This document shows positions 1-12,300 of a stretch of 64,000 bases of DNA, piece after piece (the stretch's first letter is position 1; every line of letters starts with the position of its first letter). Source of the DNA: Prostheceraeus crozeri. Lineage: Eukaryota; Platyhelminthes; Polycladida; Euryleptidae. Both the position numbers and the translations under genes were made by a program. Location: contig CAJQUW010001043.1 of assembly GCA_907163375.1 (NCBI GenBank), positions 1,224,501 through 1,288,500 on the forward strand. The letters run 5' to 3'. The notes below the pieces were generated by a model. It made no database searches. It had not been told where the DNA came from and worked only from the letters and a program-made list of their open reading frames with translations.

Positions 1-1
1 A

Positions 2-94
2 GTGCCGTCATATCTGACAGCAGAGGAGCGACTGCACACAACAGGAGGAGTCGCTAATGTATCCATTGCCTATGAGGAAGGCTCTGAGACCTAA
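2..94 (+). CDS. Possible 3' end of an unidentified upstream gene
   Basis: Frame 2 is open from the window edge for 30 codons and ends at TAA (92-94). The peptide is balanced in composition (contains YLTAEERLHTTGG and ends AYEEGSET) and looks more like protein than the surrounding sequence, which has frequent stops in all frames. I do not recognise the family. It could be the last exon of a plus-strand gene entering from the left, or a chance open stretch, since 30 codons is short. Confidence 0.25.
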   Translation: MPSYLTAEERLHTTGGVANVSIAYEEGSET

Positions 95-2189
95 CAGAAA
101 TTAGAAGGGATTGACCCGCAAACTATTTTCAATTCAAATATCGATGATGGTACGGTGCCTTGTGTATTACTTGGCATTCGAATTTTCAGCGTCTGTCGCG
201 ATTTCTACAGGGCCCCATCGAATATACCGTGCATGTAGTTGGGGAAAACGTGTTAGGAACATAAATTGATTTCTATTATTCTAACAAGTCTAATAGTAAG
301 ATTAGACTAGTCGATAGATAAAGTCGAATAATACAAAGTATTCTTCTTCGCCTCAATTATTTATAGAGAACAGAGGTTAAGTTTCTTAAAATTATGATAC
401 CTATCTCAGAGCTGTCATCAATCGCTAGTGACTATCAATAGGGTCCCGATTGACCCTTACTATGGTCATTCCACGGGTATGGGGATCTTTTTCTTCTTGA
501 GTTGGAAGGTCACCGGTCACTGAGATAATCCATTTTTTGTTTAAAGAGGACTCCCACTGTCTCTGAGGAACTCAATTTCGAGTCGAAAGACACCTGCTCA
601 TTGCGAATGAATGGTTTTTTTCGAGTCGGTATAGGCCTCTTTTTGCCCCTTTTTCGCATGCATGTATTGCCATGATAATGTGACATGCGGTATTTTTCTT
701 TTTATTCTGTTTTTTAATCTATAGTAAGCAAGGTTGTGAATTACATGTTCGGCAAATTGGATGTCAGAATTCATATGCAACGGCAATACACAGTCGGGCT
801 TTGGGCTTTCCGTTGAAAGTAATAAGAAACTAGGTATGAACTGCATTTTGCCTTCAAAACTTTGTGGCCATGCAACCATGATTGAATACTAAAATGATAC
901 AAGGGCAGTTGCGGAATCGGGTGCCATCTGACCAAAGAACATATCAACAGCACGAAAGTAGGCGCTAACGATTTTTGCATGGATGATGATTTCCATTATA
1001 GCCAATCCAACACAATAACATCAGATATGCATTTACATCGAAGACCAGAGCCAAATAGCCTACTTCTTAATATGATTGACTAATACGGTAATAAAGTAGA
1101 AGAGCTGTGGACTCGTTATCTTGTATCTACAGGGTTCCCCGTAAAAAGTCAAAAAATTCAATTAAGAGAGAATAATTCAGGATACAAAGTCAATTTTCGT
1201 TAATTCTTGAGTCTAATAGTAATTTGTCGAATGTTATGAGGGACTTGCAAGCTTTCTGTTATACTATTTTATCGTGAAGAGAGACTTTAAAGCGCATAGT
1301 GACATATCTTGTTGGTCACTCACACAAAGTAATACCTCGGAGGATTGACCTCTTGTAGTGCAAGTGTCATTCGTCATATTTTTTGCAAAATTCCACAAAA
1401 TTTGATCACACTACTACGAAAGTAAAGAATGAATTGACATATCGTAAGCGAAGAAATGAAGGTGCGAGGAGGAAAGCTTGACTCTCTGTTTCCAACTGCT
1501 GCTTTGTACTAGTTAAGACGCCAGCAAGATTTCCTGTTGCTGTGGAACGTGATCGAAATCAACGATTGAATCAACGGTTGCTCTTCTGTGTCTTACATTG
1601 CACATACAGAAAAGAAATTAACATTTTTGAGCCATGTTGATGGCCAGGACAACTCATTCCCACCAGAAGAAGGCTAAAAATGACCATCAAATCGTGTATT
1701 GAAACGGAATGGCCCAATCATGTTCCGCGAAGCAGAATGTGCGATGAATGGACGGGTGGGGGCGTGATAACAAGACAGTGGCAAACCACATACAGTTGCT
1801 CAATACTGGTACTTGCCCTTAAAAGTTTCAATCTTAATGTGAAATCAATCGCTAAAGTTTTGTCACTGTTCATAAGTTAATCGCGTTGATGACATGAATA
1901 ATACCCTGACAGTTGACTGGGATTCCATCCATGCTAACACCATCACACAGCCTATAGCATATTTGCTTCAGGACAACCCAGACTTGAGTGTTGCTCTGGA
2001 TAATGCCAGTTAACTCTATTAACAGCACACCGTCTATTATGTAATAGAGTTCGATGTGAATTCAATCACAACTATACAAATATGTCCTCGCGTTGAAAAG
2101 ATTGAATAGGTGTGCCAGTCGTCTGTGTGTTCTTCTGAACAATCAGAATCACGAAATACTGGATAATGTGCTAGGTGTAGAGAAGAATG
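95..2189. other. No gene seen; AT-rich sequence
   Basis: Short spurious ORFs only. Splice-like sites occur, but I could not place a convincing first coding exon of the ANKMY2-like gene here. No repeat structure stood out on reading. Confidence 0.4.
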
Positions 2190-2400
2190 TCCTTCATGGT
2201 CGACGATCCTATTTCGGGCGGAGATCGACGGACTGTCAATGATGATTCACCTGAAGGTAGGCCTGTCGAGGCTGCGACGACTACGAAGTCCGAGTCGATT
2301 TAAAAGCCTCAGAACAAGGATTGACGCATATCGATTGCTACTCTTGGTGAGGAGCTGAATGTGTCCTGTGAAGTGTTGGGACTTGGGACCCTCATGGAAA
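2190..2400 (+). pseudogene. Decayed mariner-family transposase fragment (N-terminal HTH region)
   Basis: One plus-strand frame carries TVNDDSPEGRPVEAAT near 2232-2279 and, 29 codons after its NDD, RISIATLGEELNVSC near 2325-2369. Together these match the inter-helix linker and second helix-turn-helix of mariner transposases in order and spacing. Two in-frame stops (TAA, TGA) lie between the two blocks, and no catalytic DDE/D region or terminal repeat is recognisable downstream. This is a molecular fossil upstream of the ANKMY2-like gene. It belongs to a different mariner lineage from the near-complete copy at 47 kb, which has a different linker. Confidence 0.6.
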
Positions 2401-3238
2401 ATGGCTATCGGAAATTCAATTCGTGCCTTTTTCACGCGATTCCGGATTTCCTGCATCTGACATGCGTAAAAGACGACTGGAGGCTTTATTAGAGAATTTG
2501 AGCATCACTGAAGAGTATGAAGAACGTTTTCTTCATGATATTTTCTTTCTGTCCTAAAACTCCTTTGTCTCTATGCAATCCATCTTCCAAACGGAAATCA
2601 TCTAATGCAGCAGACCTGTCGAGGGGAACCTTGGAATACGCGATCAGAAGCTATATATAGTACTCATTGACGATGCATCTCGTCAAATGTTTTTCCGCAA
2701 CAGAAATTGTGTTGATAGATTTGAGATAGATTTTGTGTTGATAGACTCAAAAAAATTGTGTGGACAATACCTTGAATGCAGCTCTGACCTTGAAGAATCC
2801 GTTCGCAATTTCATCACTAAACTTCGTTCTTCAAGAAACGCTTGACACCATATTCAGGTGGCTGAAGTGTGTTCAACATGATGGAAGTTGGCATGAAAAA
2901 GGAACTTCTGAAGACCTGTTGTTTTTATCTGGTCTTCGTTACTAACATCACTAATATCGACGTCATAAGTTATGTTTGAATGTTACAAAGTAGATACGTA
3001 CGTAAATGACAAGAGCACAAAATATTAAAATTTTGTGTGCTTGACTTTCTAAAAGCAGACTATGTTTGTAGAACAGGATGTACAGTTTTCAGAAGGTTTT
3101 TGAATGCTCTGTACTATAGGATCTACGAGCAGATAGTGGTCAAAAAAGCTTTTGTTCAGCTGTTGACTTTGTCATGGTAGCTACAAATCACATCATTCAT
3201 GGTAGCTACATCATTCAGTAATGTTTGTTTATTTCCAG

Positions 3239-3303
3239 AACAATACAATGAAGTGAAGGCCCTTCTGAATCAACCAGATGTCTCTGTCAATTGTGTCGAT
3301 GAG
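3239..3303 (+). CDS. ANKMY2: ANKMY2-like exon: helix preceding the ankyrin repeats
   Basis: Acceptor TTTCCAG before 3239 and donor GAG|GTAATT after 3303. It encodes EVKALLNQPDVSVNCVDE, matching the vertebrate segment that ends in VNCLDENG just before the first ankyrin repeat. It enters with one base of a split codon and leaves in phase 0, so at least one coding exon lies upstream. Confidence 0.88.
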
Positions 3304-6300
3304 GTAATTGTCTAAATTTCACGACGTTTTCTATATGGGCATTTATTAGATGAAGGATTAACGAATTCTAGGATAATAGGGTCACAGAGGTGCTGGTTTT
3401 TGTGCGATTACCACTGGACAGAGTGTTCGTAGAACATCCGTTAAATCTGCAGCGCAATCACAGACACCTGGTCGTCATTTGTCATTTGTTCATCTTTTTA
3501 TTTACTTTTCGCAGACCCATGTAAGCCATAGGATATATACGTGCGCATTTCGGTGACAAGTCAAAATGGTTGTGATAAAACTATCTCAGGGAAAGCCTCG
3601 AATATAAATTAAAGTAGGAGAAAAGCTCTCAGCTGCATCCAAAGCCTACGATTCTGTTAAGAAATTTAACCGGAAAATCAATGGTGTGACAGTTTGAAAG
3701 TGGGCCTATTTATGTCTACATGTACTACCACGAGTTGGTAGAAGTTTTTGAGTTTCCGGCTAAAATTTCAACGGAAACGTAGGTTTTTAAATGCTGCTGA
3801 GAACGCCCTGTTATCCAAATTTTAATCCGAGACTTCCGTGGGACAGTTTTTTGTAATAAGCGGTTTTCATGACCTGGAACCATATATTTCTGATACTAGA
3901 TGTATTTTCATTAACTCAATCCTACAGGAATGGATGGATTGTTGAATTGCATGGTATTTATCTTTTTGAGCTTGTATGTTGAGCTACTGTTAATGCCAAG
4001 TAAAAGAGTGGGTTTTACATCCCTATAATTTGCTACCTAAGTTAAGAGGTGAGAGCTGTAGTGAAAACATAAAAGCTGTATTTATCTATTTTGTATTTGT
4101 AAGAAGCTGAAAGTTCGTGTGTAGTCGAACTTGATGCATTAGGTAAGCTATAATAATTGGGAAACACAGCTTTATTGATGCACTTAGCAGGCTTTATTGG
4201 GACTCTTCTCCTTGCTTAGTGAGACATCTATTTAAGTTCAACCTCAGCATTCATTCCTATCATCGCATAGTGACTTAAGTAAAGCCACGAATTATTTGGA
4301 ATTAAAGGAACTTAATATCAATCGACTTTGTTCATTTGGGGAAGTCATTATCATTTTCAAGAAATTTTCAAAACCAAAGTATTCTCTGCCACAATAATTA
4401 CAAATTAGATAAATACAAGCTTCAAGGTTGCCAACGCTTCGGGTCCTGACCCCTTCTCAAGGCAGTTAACTATAAAATGAGATGCTACGACATGTGAATT
4501 GTTGAACCTCCGGTTGTCTCGTGACGTCTGTTCAATGAAGGTTTATGAAAATCAATGAGACGAGAATGCACCAAGCTTGTTTCTACAGGATCACGCAAAC
4601 ATCTCAGCAAATCAATGGTAAAATCATCTATTGTATTATTCATACCGCAAATTTTATTTTGCTCTGACGACGCGATGATATTATTTTTGTTCTTGATGCT
4701 GTTCTTAGTTAGTTAGTTATCCAACTTTAACCCGGTTCTTATGTTCATTATATCTGTTATAAAAAGAACGTGTTGGTTTTCCTATTTATTTGGAACTACA
4801 TACCCTGCAGGCAAATTTATATACGACACAAGAAATATCACAGTTCAATTTTTCTGGAAGTTTATGGCAAACAACGCAATTTTCATGTTTATTTACCGAG
4901 ACTCCTTTTTTCAGAGCGTGTTTTAACTTTTTGTTACTGAAACTGACAAAGCGTGTATCTAGTTTATATTTTCGAATGAAATAATTAATTTTACGAGTCA
5001 AGCTATCACTTATGAAAGTCAATTGAAGTGTGCAGTCACTTCACTATCATTTTGTTTGTTACGACTTACGATACAGTTATCCTCTTCGATTTTTCTAATT
5101 ATTAATCGATTTAGTCAACGAATATTCGCTACTTGTATTTGTTTGTTAAAGTACTATAATTATTCCCTCTGATTCCAGCTGAATATAGCACTACAAGGCA
5201 GGTATTTGATCTTTAACCAAAAGAAGTTGAAGTATTGAAAAACAAAAGTGTTTCGCGCACATGAAAGTTGAAAATTCTCTCATACGGATATTTGTCTAAT
5301 CGCTGATTTGGTTTTGACTGTCCGAATGGATAATCGAGAATTTTATATTTTGCTTCGGACAGGGAAGTCTGTTTCCTTCGTGGAAATATGCAAGCTTCCT
5401 TAAAGCACGGGTTTGCTCATTATCTCAAAGATGCACAAATTGTAAGTGAAGTTCAGTTACAGGAATACGTCATTTTTTCGTCATGCTCTCAACATGTCAA
5501 GTAGCTGATCTGATGGGAACTCGAATGCTCACAGTTGCTATAGTCACACAAAATTTATTCGTCTCTCATTAGCGCTACGGTGTTAAGTAATAACATGAAT
5601 CATTTCTTCTGCGTCAAATCCTTCCTAATGACACAACGACTCTCACTCACATCTTCATGTGTCATGAGAGCATTCTTTATTTCAATATGATAACATGCAT
5701 GCGCGTACATACACAGTGCATGAATTCTCTATCAAGTATGCATAACAGTGTTTTTTTATCTCAATCATTCCATTTGACAAACATTTTTCATAATTGACGA
5801 AAATCTTTCGGTTTGAAGGAATTTACCTTATAGAGCAGCATTTCATTATGTCGTCTAGCAGCAAGCTTAGTCTGTAACTTTCAGCAAAATTCAAGGTGTC
5901 AAATCAAAATTTTATTGACAAAACTAATGGATAATAAAGCTGTCTCAGGGAAAATCTCGAAACATTATTTAAATAACAACATTCTCGACAACATCTAAAC
6001 TTGTGTTTTTGTGTTAACATTCCAGCGCAAAGAGCGATAGCCTCCAGCAGCTTGAAAGTGGCCCAATTTAGGCCTACCTCCAAGCGGTTTCTGAAGCTGT
6101 TGAATTTTCGACTAAAACATTGATTTTCGAAATTGCTGAGATCGTTCCTGTTAATTGAATTTTATTTCGAGGCTTTCTCTGGAACAGTGATTGGCTTTAA
6201 CAGTAACAGCAAAACTGAAGCATGTGAATAGAACACGTGTAAAAACCTAGACAAAGAACTTTGTCTCAACGAAATGGTCATTTATCTGGTCACATGTGAA

Positions 6301-9300
6301 ACATGCAAAGAAAAGAATGTTGACAGTGCGATACGTAAATTGCACATCAGAATTCATGAACATGTCACCATGCAATAATTATCCATATAGAAACATCTAA
6401 ATATTTGCCTAGATATCCCGAAACTTTTCATATCTGTGTCAATATTATCCAGGGACAGTGACCAAATCTAAGACTTCCAGAGTCACTTTTTATCAAAGAC
6501 GTTCAAGCAAAAATAATTGAGATGAATGTAATGAATTTACATCACTGATATTTTGATGATGTTTTCTGACTGCAAAATTATAAAAGTCTTGTACATCGGT
6601 GTCAGCAATCCTTTTCTATGAATACTCACATTTGATGAGACTGTTTTACTAAGAAAATTACTTCACTGGGACGGTGTTATTAAAGCTGAATTTCAAGACT
6701 ATTTCGTGAAAAGACCATTTTTGACCAGGAACCAAATTCGAAAATTGATTTCATTTTTTATCAGGCGAATGTCATAACTATTGCACCGAACACTCGGTTC
6801 GGCCGAACCGAGTATAGTTTGAAGTTTGTCCGAGTGCCTAATTGTCAACCAAATATTTTGATTCATCACACTATTCAAAGCTTATTTTCAATCATCGTTT
6901 AACGCATTCACTAACGGTACTCTATTTATGGAACATCGCACCACAATTTCGAATTCAACTCCGTATCCTATGATCGAACTAGATCTAGATTTTAACGATG
7001 CACCGGGTATTGATGTTAGCATAAAATATTTTCAGCAAATTAACTCAAATCGCCAACGGCTGTTGGGTTTGAAAATGTGGTTACAGAATGAAAAATTCAC
7101 TCTATGTTGCGCATATCCTATAGAAATCTGGTAACCTAGTTAAAGCAGTCCTGTTCATAAATGGTGTAATACGTCAAAAAGTATGTAGGCACTGCGAAGA
7201 AATGAGCCAATACAATCTTTGTCATTTACGTAATGCTCTCTGATATTTATTGTGTATTACCCAATCGTATTTGCGCAAGCATATGATACAAATTGGAGTT
7301 ACCAATTCGTCTGATGCCTGAGAATCAAATGTTTCCTTTCAGACTGGTATGACTCCAATTCATCATGCTTGTTATCATGGTAATTTGCCTATAGTAGATT
7401 TGCTCCTTAGTCTTGGTGCAGATGTTAACTCGAATATGCACAAAGAAGGTTACACGGCTTTGATGTTTGCGGCTTTGAGTGGATCTGCCCCTGTTGTTTC
7501 ACGATTGCTGGAGGCAGGTGCAAGAACATCGCGAGTGAATTCTGTAGGCCGAACTGCTTCTCAAATGGCAGCTTTTGTTGGGCAACATCAAGTAGTGTCA
7601 ATCATCAACAATTTTGTTGAAAGAGAGTTGGTTGATTATTACACAAAGCCAGATGGTCCGAAAAACATCATACGACTGCCACCAGCATTATCAAACGATG
7701 TGCACAAATTCACCTTGTTGAACAATGTAGCTCCAGTGAAGGTAAGTATTCTTGTTTTATTTCATGCAATTCATTCAGTTAAGTTCTGGTAAGCACGATA
7801 AGATTCGAGAATTTCGTCATGTCCACATATTGTTAATTATATAATTGTGAAAGTAGGTAATGCGAGATGAAGATCCGTAAAACTAACATTTTCTTTTGAG
7901 AGTGTACAGTATACACAGAATATACACAGAATATACACAGAAGTACACAGTATATTCAGGCGACGGAAGTCATTCATTCATTCTTTTTTGCTGAGCTATC
8001 ACCGCCTCTTTGTAGCGGAACACGACAGATGAGATGCTGACTTTTTCGTAAAAGCCGATCCCGGCATTAACTTCGACTTCACTAGATCACGCCGACGGTA
8101 CAAAAGGAATTCGAGTGATGGCCGAGGTCATCTCTAAGTGATATCGACAGCTTATTGTCCAAAATGAATGTTGAAACGAATGAACGAAATGTTGGCAGAA
8201 AGTGAAGAAATGGCGAACTCGTCTCCACCGTGACTGAGGTTCGATACCTGGGTCAGGCGAGTGAGGTCGGGTAATCAAGGGCGTTGGTATCTTTTATCGA
8301 CTTAATAGTTATAATTCTCTTCAGATAATCAATGCATTTGCTTCCTTAGTTGTTACCTTAGTGACAATTTCGCATCTTATAACATTTTCGATCAACTTAG
8401 CATTAGTTTATTGTATGGTTTTATTGACTAGTCCCAATGATTTTCTTGTTTGGAAATGAAGTTATTTACAATTAATTAAATGAAAAGTGACTCGGGAACC
8501 TATAATGGTGAGAAGCGGCAATCGATGTCCACCTAGATTTTGAAATGACATCCCAATGAAGCTTGTGAATTTCACTTGATTCGTAGTGAAGGAATGAATT
8601 GGCAATTTATTCAATGAACAGATAGCGTCAATGCTCGTTACATATTCGTCCCTATGGATAAACTAGAGATCATAGAGTAGGAATAGATAGGTAGAGTGTC
8701 GACTCAAAAAGTATCTGTATACAGTGAACATTTTTATATGAAAAAATTCAGTTTCTTGCGGAGATTACGTTCACGTGGTCCAAAAAAATTTTTTGAGCAG
8801 TTCTAAAAAAGTCAAAATTTTGTCAATTCATATACTACCGAGATGACTCCTCTATATAAGTAGTATGCAACAAGTTGGATATCAAAGGAATGAATATTTG
8901 CTAACAAACATCTTAACTAAGCGGAAATGAAGCTTATTATCAAGGAAATTTGATGAACCGCATTAAAATGGAAGTCTTCATGAAAAAGTCGACATCTTAT
9001 TGTGCTTTCTTGGCTGAAATTTCATATATCTATTTCATGAAAGCAATAGCAGGTCATCAAGTTGCCAATTTAACAAATATTACCTCTCCAAGGTTGTCAT
9101 GACGCGGACAATTTGTAAAGTAGCATCATTTCCTTCTGCAATGCTATCATGATCAGTCAATTCCGTTGCAATTTCTTCAAAACTGCATAAATGTGTATAT
9201 CTCACATATTGAAACAATACCACCTGTATCTCCCTTGAGTTCATATAATAAAATCGAAAGTGTATACACATAAGGGATTTAATAAATGTGGAGTTACCAC

Positions 9301-12300
9301 TCTACCTAATGTACTTACTCTATGATAGAGATAGCTAAAAATTTTCCGCTGTAGCCATTTCTATTTCGTCAACGACTTTTCAAAAATTAGATAACGTTAG
9401 TTTTGATCAGCTAAGAGTCAATGGTCCATTAAAAGTGAAGTGACGTTATCAGATGTATGAAAAGTCATGAACGAAATAGGAATGGTTTCGCATATGTTAA
9501 TGTTTAGTCTGAGAGCCCTTTCATGGTTTAGCAAAATAGCGACGGCGAAATAGCTTTTACTATCATGAAATTAGAATACTTGATTAATAATATTTGACAA
9601 GATTCAGAAATCAACAGCTTATAGAATTATAAGCTGTATTGACCGATAATTAGGAATTCCTTTTATGTAATTGACAAGGCGTTGACATGAATACCAACGA
9701 CATAACGTTTCTTGCAGATTTGTTTATTTGTCAGTGAGCATCTTGTTCTTGTTAAGAATCACGAGACAATCACTCGAGTTCTTCGTCTCATGTGTGAGAA
9801 GTACTGGAAAGGAACGTCAGGACAGTGTGTCAACGAGGTTCTCTCATTCAAAATTCATTTGTTGGCTGGCGTTCTTCAACAGCTTGGAGATTGGTTGTAC
9901 AATACCGGTAAAAAGCAAAAAGTTGACGATGATCAAATTAAGAAGGAATTTAGTGATATGGAGCTCTCTTCTAAAATAACGAGTTACATCAAATTTCTCC
10001 TAAAAGGATGTCAACCGGAGGGAATTCCTGAAATGCAAGAGAGAATGTTACGGCAACTAATGAAAGATTATCCATGGCTGGAGTCCGAACTTTTTCAACA
10101 GACATTACGTCATGTTGCCAATCAAAAAATAGTAAGTTCATTCCGATTTGTTCCTTCGAATTTCTAAGGTTTAAACGCTTTGTTTGTTGCTGTTTTTTTA
10201 GAGATAATTTATTGCCCAAGTGAATGGATTATAATGTCCCAATATTTCTGAAATATCAAAATATTTTCCTGTATGTCTACAATTATGAATTATGTATTGT
10301 CAAGTAGCGGGGTTTCTCTTAAGGAAATAGTAAATTTTATTTACCTATTTGATTGAAAACTTTTGCTTCAAGAATATCCAAACTTTTAATTCAAATTATT
10401 AAATTTTTGTAATATTCTGCAATTCAATTTGATGAAAATAAAATTAGATCAAATATTAAAAGGATTTTCAATTGCAATGCAACGCAAATCTGCTAGGCAT
10501 CTTCTGACGTTTGTGATTAATGCTGATATAATTGCTGATCGATATACTGCACAGGCGATAAAACCAGCCGTCGGCCGGCGACTTTTTCTAAGGATAAATA
10601 ATAAATCCTTGGAAAAATATGTAATTATTAGGTCGATTTCTAAAAAAATCCAATTTGTCAAACAGATGCTATTTCTTGTATTTCAACAAACAATTTTAAC
10701 AAGCGCACGAGGGACATTTCCTGATGATTAATTTTGCTTGTTTTGCAATGTTCAATAATATTGACGCGCTTTATATTGAAATTCACTCTCAGGACCAGCT
10801 GTCTAGTCTAAAGAGCTAGTCTAAACTGTATGTTATTCATAGGGTACTTAGTAGTTGTTGATCTAAGTACTGTAACAGAAATATGAAGTGAAAAATTGTT
10901 CAATCTTTTAGGCCGTCAAGTCCTCCCCTCCAGAAATAATTTAGAAACCGGTCACCGGCCTGCGCCTCGGAAAAATAAATAATTGGCCGGCTTTTTATCG
11001 CCAGTATAATAATGCTGATTAAAAAGTATTATTTTAAGCAGCAGATTTAATTTCCGACGAAAATAAAATGTTTTCGCTCACTACTATTAATTGATTTTGT
11101 GAGTAGAAGTAAAATAGAAAGAAAAGCATGTGTAGTGAAAAATGTGATTAATAATGCTATGTATTACAATACTGGTTTGAGCTTTTTCATTCCCTCGGAG
11201 ATCTTAGAGATATCCAGTTAATCCTTTCTATAATCTTTTAGCTGACTTTCTTAAATTCTTGTAGAAACATGTGAATAATTATCACATTCTCCTTTAGCAG
11301 AGTGCGATATTTAACTTAGCTACATGTACCTCGAATCGATGTCTGCCGTCTGACTTGTTACTATTGCCTGACGACGCAGCAGATCCAGCGACATGTTGTG
11401 AAAAGTCATCAAATTATTTACGGCAGATAAGTCTTTTTATATGGTGATGACAAGTACAACCGTATGTTTTAACCAACATCACAATGATGCAACATTGGTC
11501 CCGCATCTTTCTCTAGCTGCCTTCTCTATTACCTTTTTAGGGAAATCATCCGACGGCTCTTCACCTCATCATGTCACATATCAATGGGCAGCAGTTTTTC
11601 AGAGATGATGACCAGTGTTCAACCTGCAATCAACCGAAGGCTGAGAAGCGTTGCTCAAGGTGTCGGAGCGTTCATTATTGTGGTACTGAATGCCAAGTTG
11701 TCCATTGGTTCACTCACAAAACATTTTGTCCCAAATTAAAGAAAGGTTAGTTGTATACAGCCCTTGCTTCTTGCACTTATTTGATAATCGTATCTACAGT
11801 CGTTATACAGCTAAAATGGTGCATGCTGGAATATAGTTTTATTGTAAATACTATACTTATTACAGTACATCAGTCGATCGGTTCCTGATAATGAATGCTT
11901 ATTGCATCGGAAATATATTGGAGTAACAGAAATGCATAATAGCATCTGACACGTGATGTTCCCAAGTACAGAAATCCGTTTATAACGGATCTTCACAATT
12001 TACTCACTGTACTCGATGCTTGATATATCTGATGTATTCAAAATGACGAATTTGAAGTTTGAAAGTGCATAAAACCCCAGTAGAAAAATTTGTGTCGGCC
12101 CAATATCATCCATCTGATGTTGGCCCGATAAACAAAGTGGCAAGCGCATTTGTATCGGCCCAACGTCAGTTGCCAATACGCGCCCAATACACGCCAACGC
12201 TCACCCGACACCGATAAAAACTTTGTTTTATATGCTGGTGTTTAATTCGTCAATAGTATACTTGTGTGCCCTTTGTGTATTATAGCAAAAAGAAAATCAT

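Larger units (their letters stand above)
3304..7342 (+). other. ANKMY2 intron holding MITEs and a Penelope-like remnant
   Basis: Intron between the GTAATT donor and the TTTCAG acceptor. It contains two related MITEs (3581-3846 and 5940-6188) and an antisense Penelope-like fragment with its 3' tail (4423-5040), each listed separately. The rest (for example 6200-7340) shows nothing I recognise. Confidence 0.7.

Noticed and set aside
9728-10219. 83- and 76-codon ORFs overlapping the ANKMY2 middle exon
   Set aside because: Alternative frames of a clearly conserved exon.
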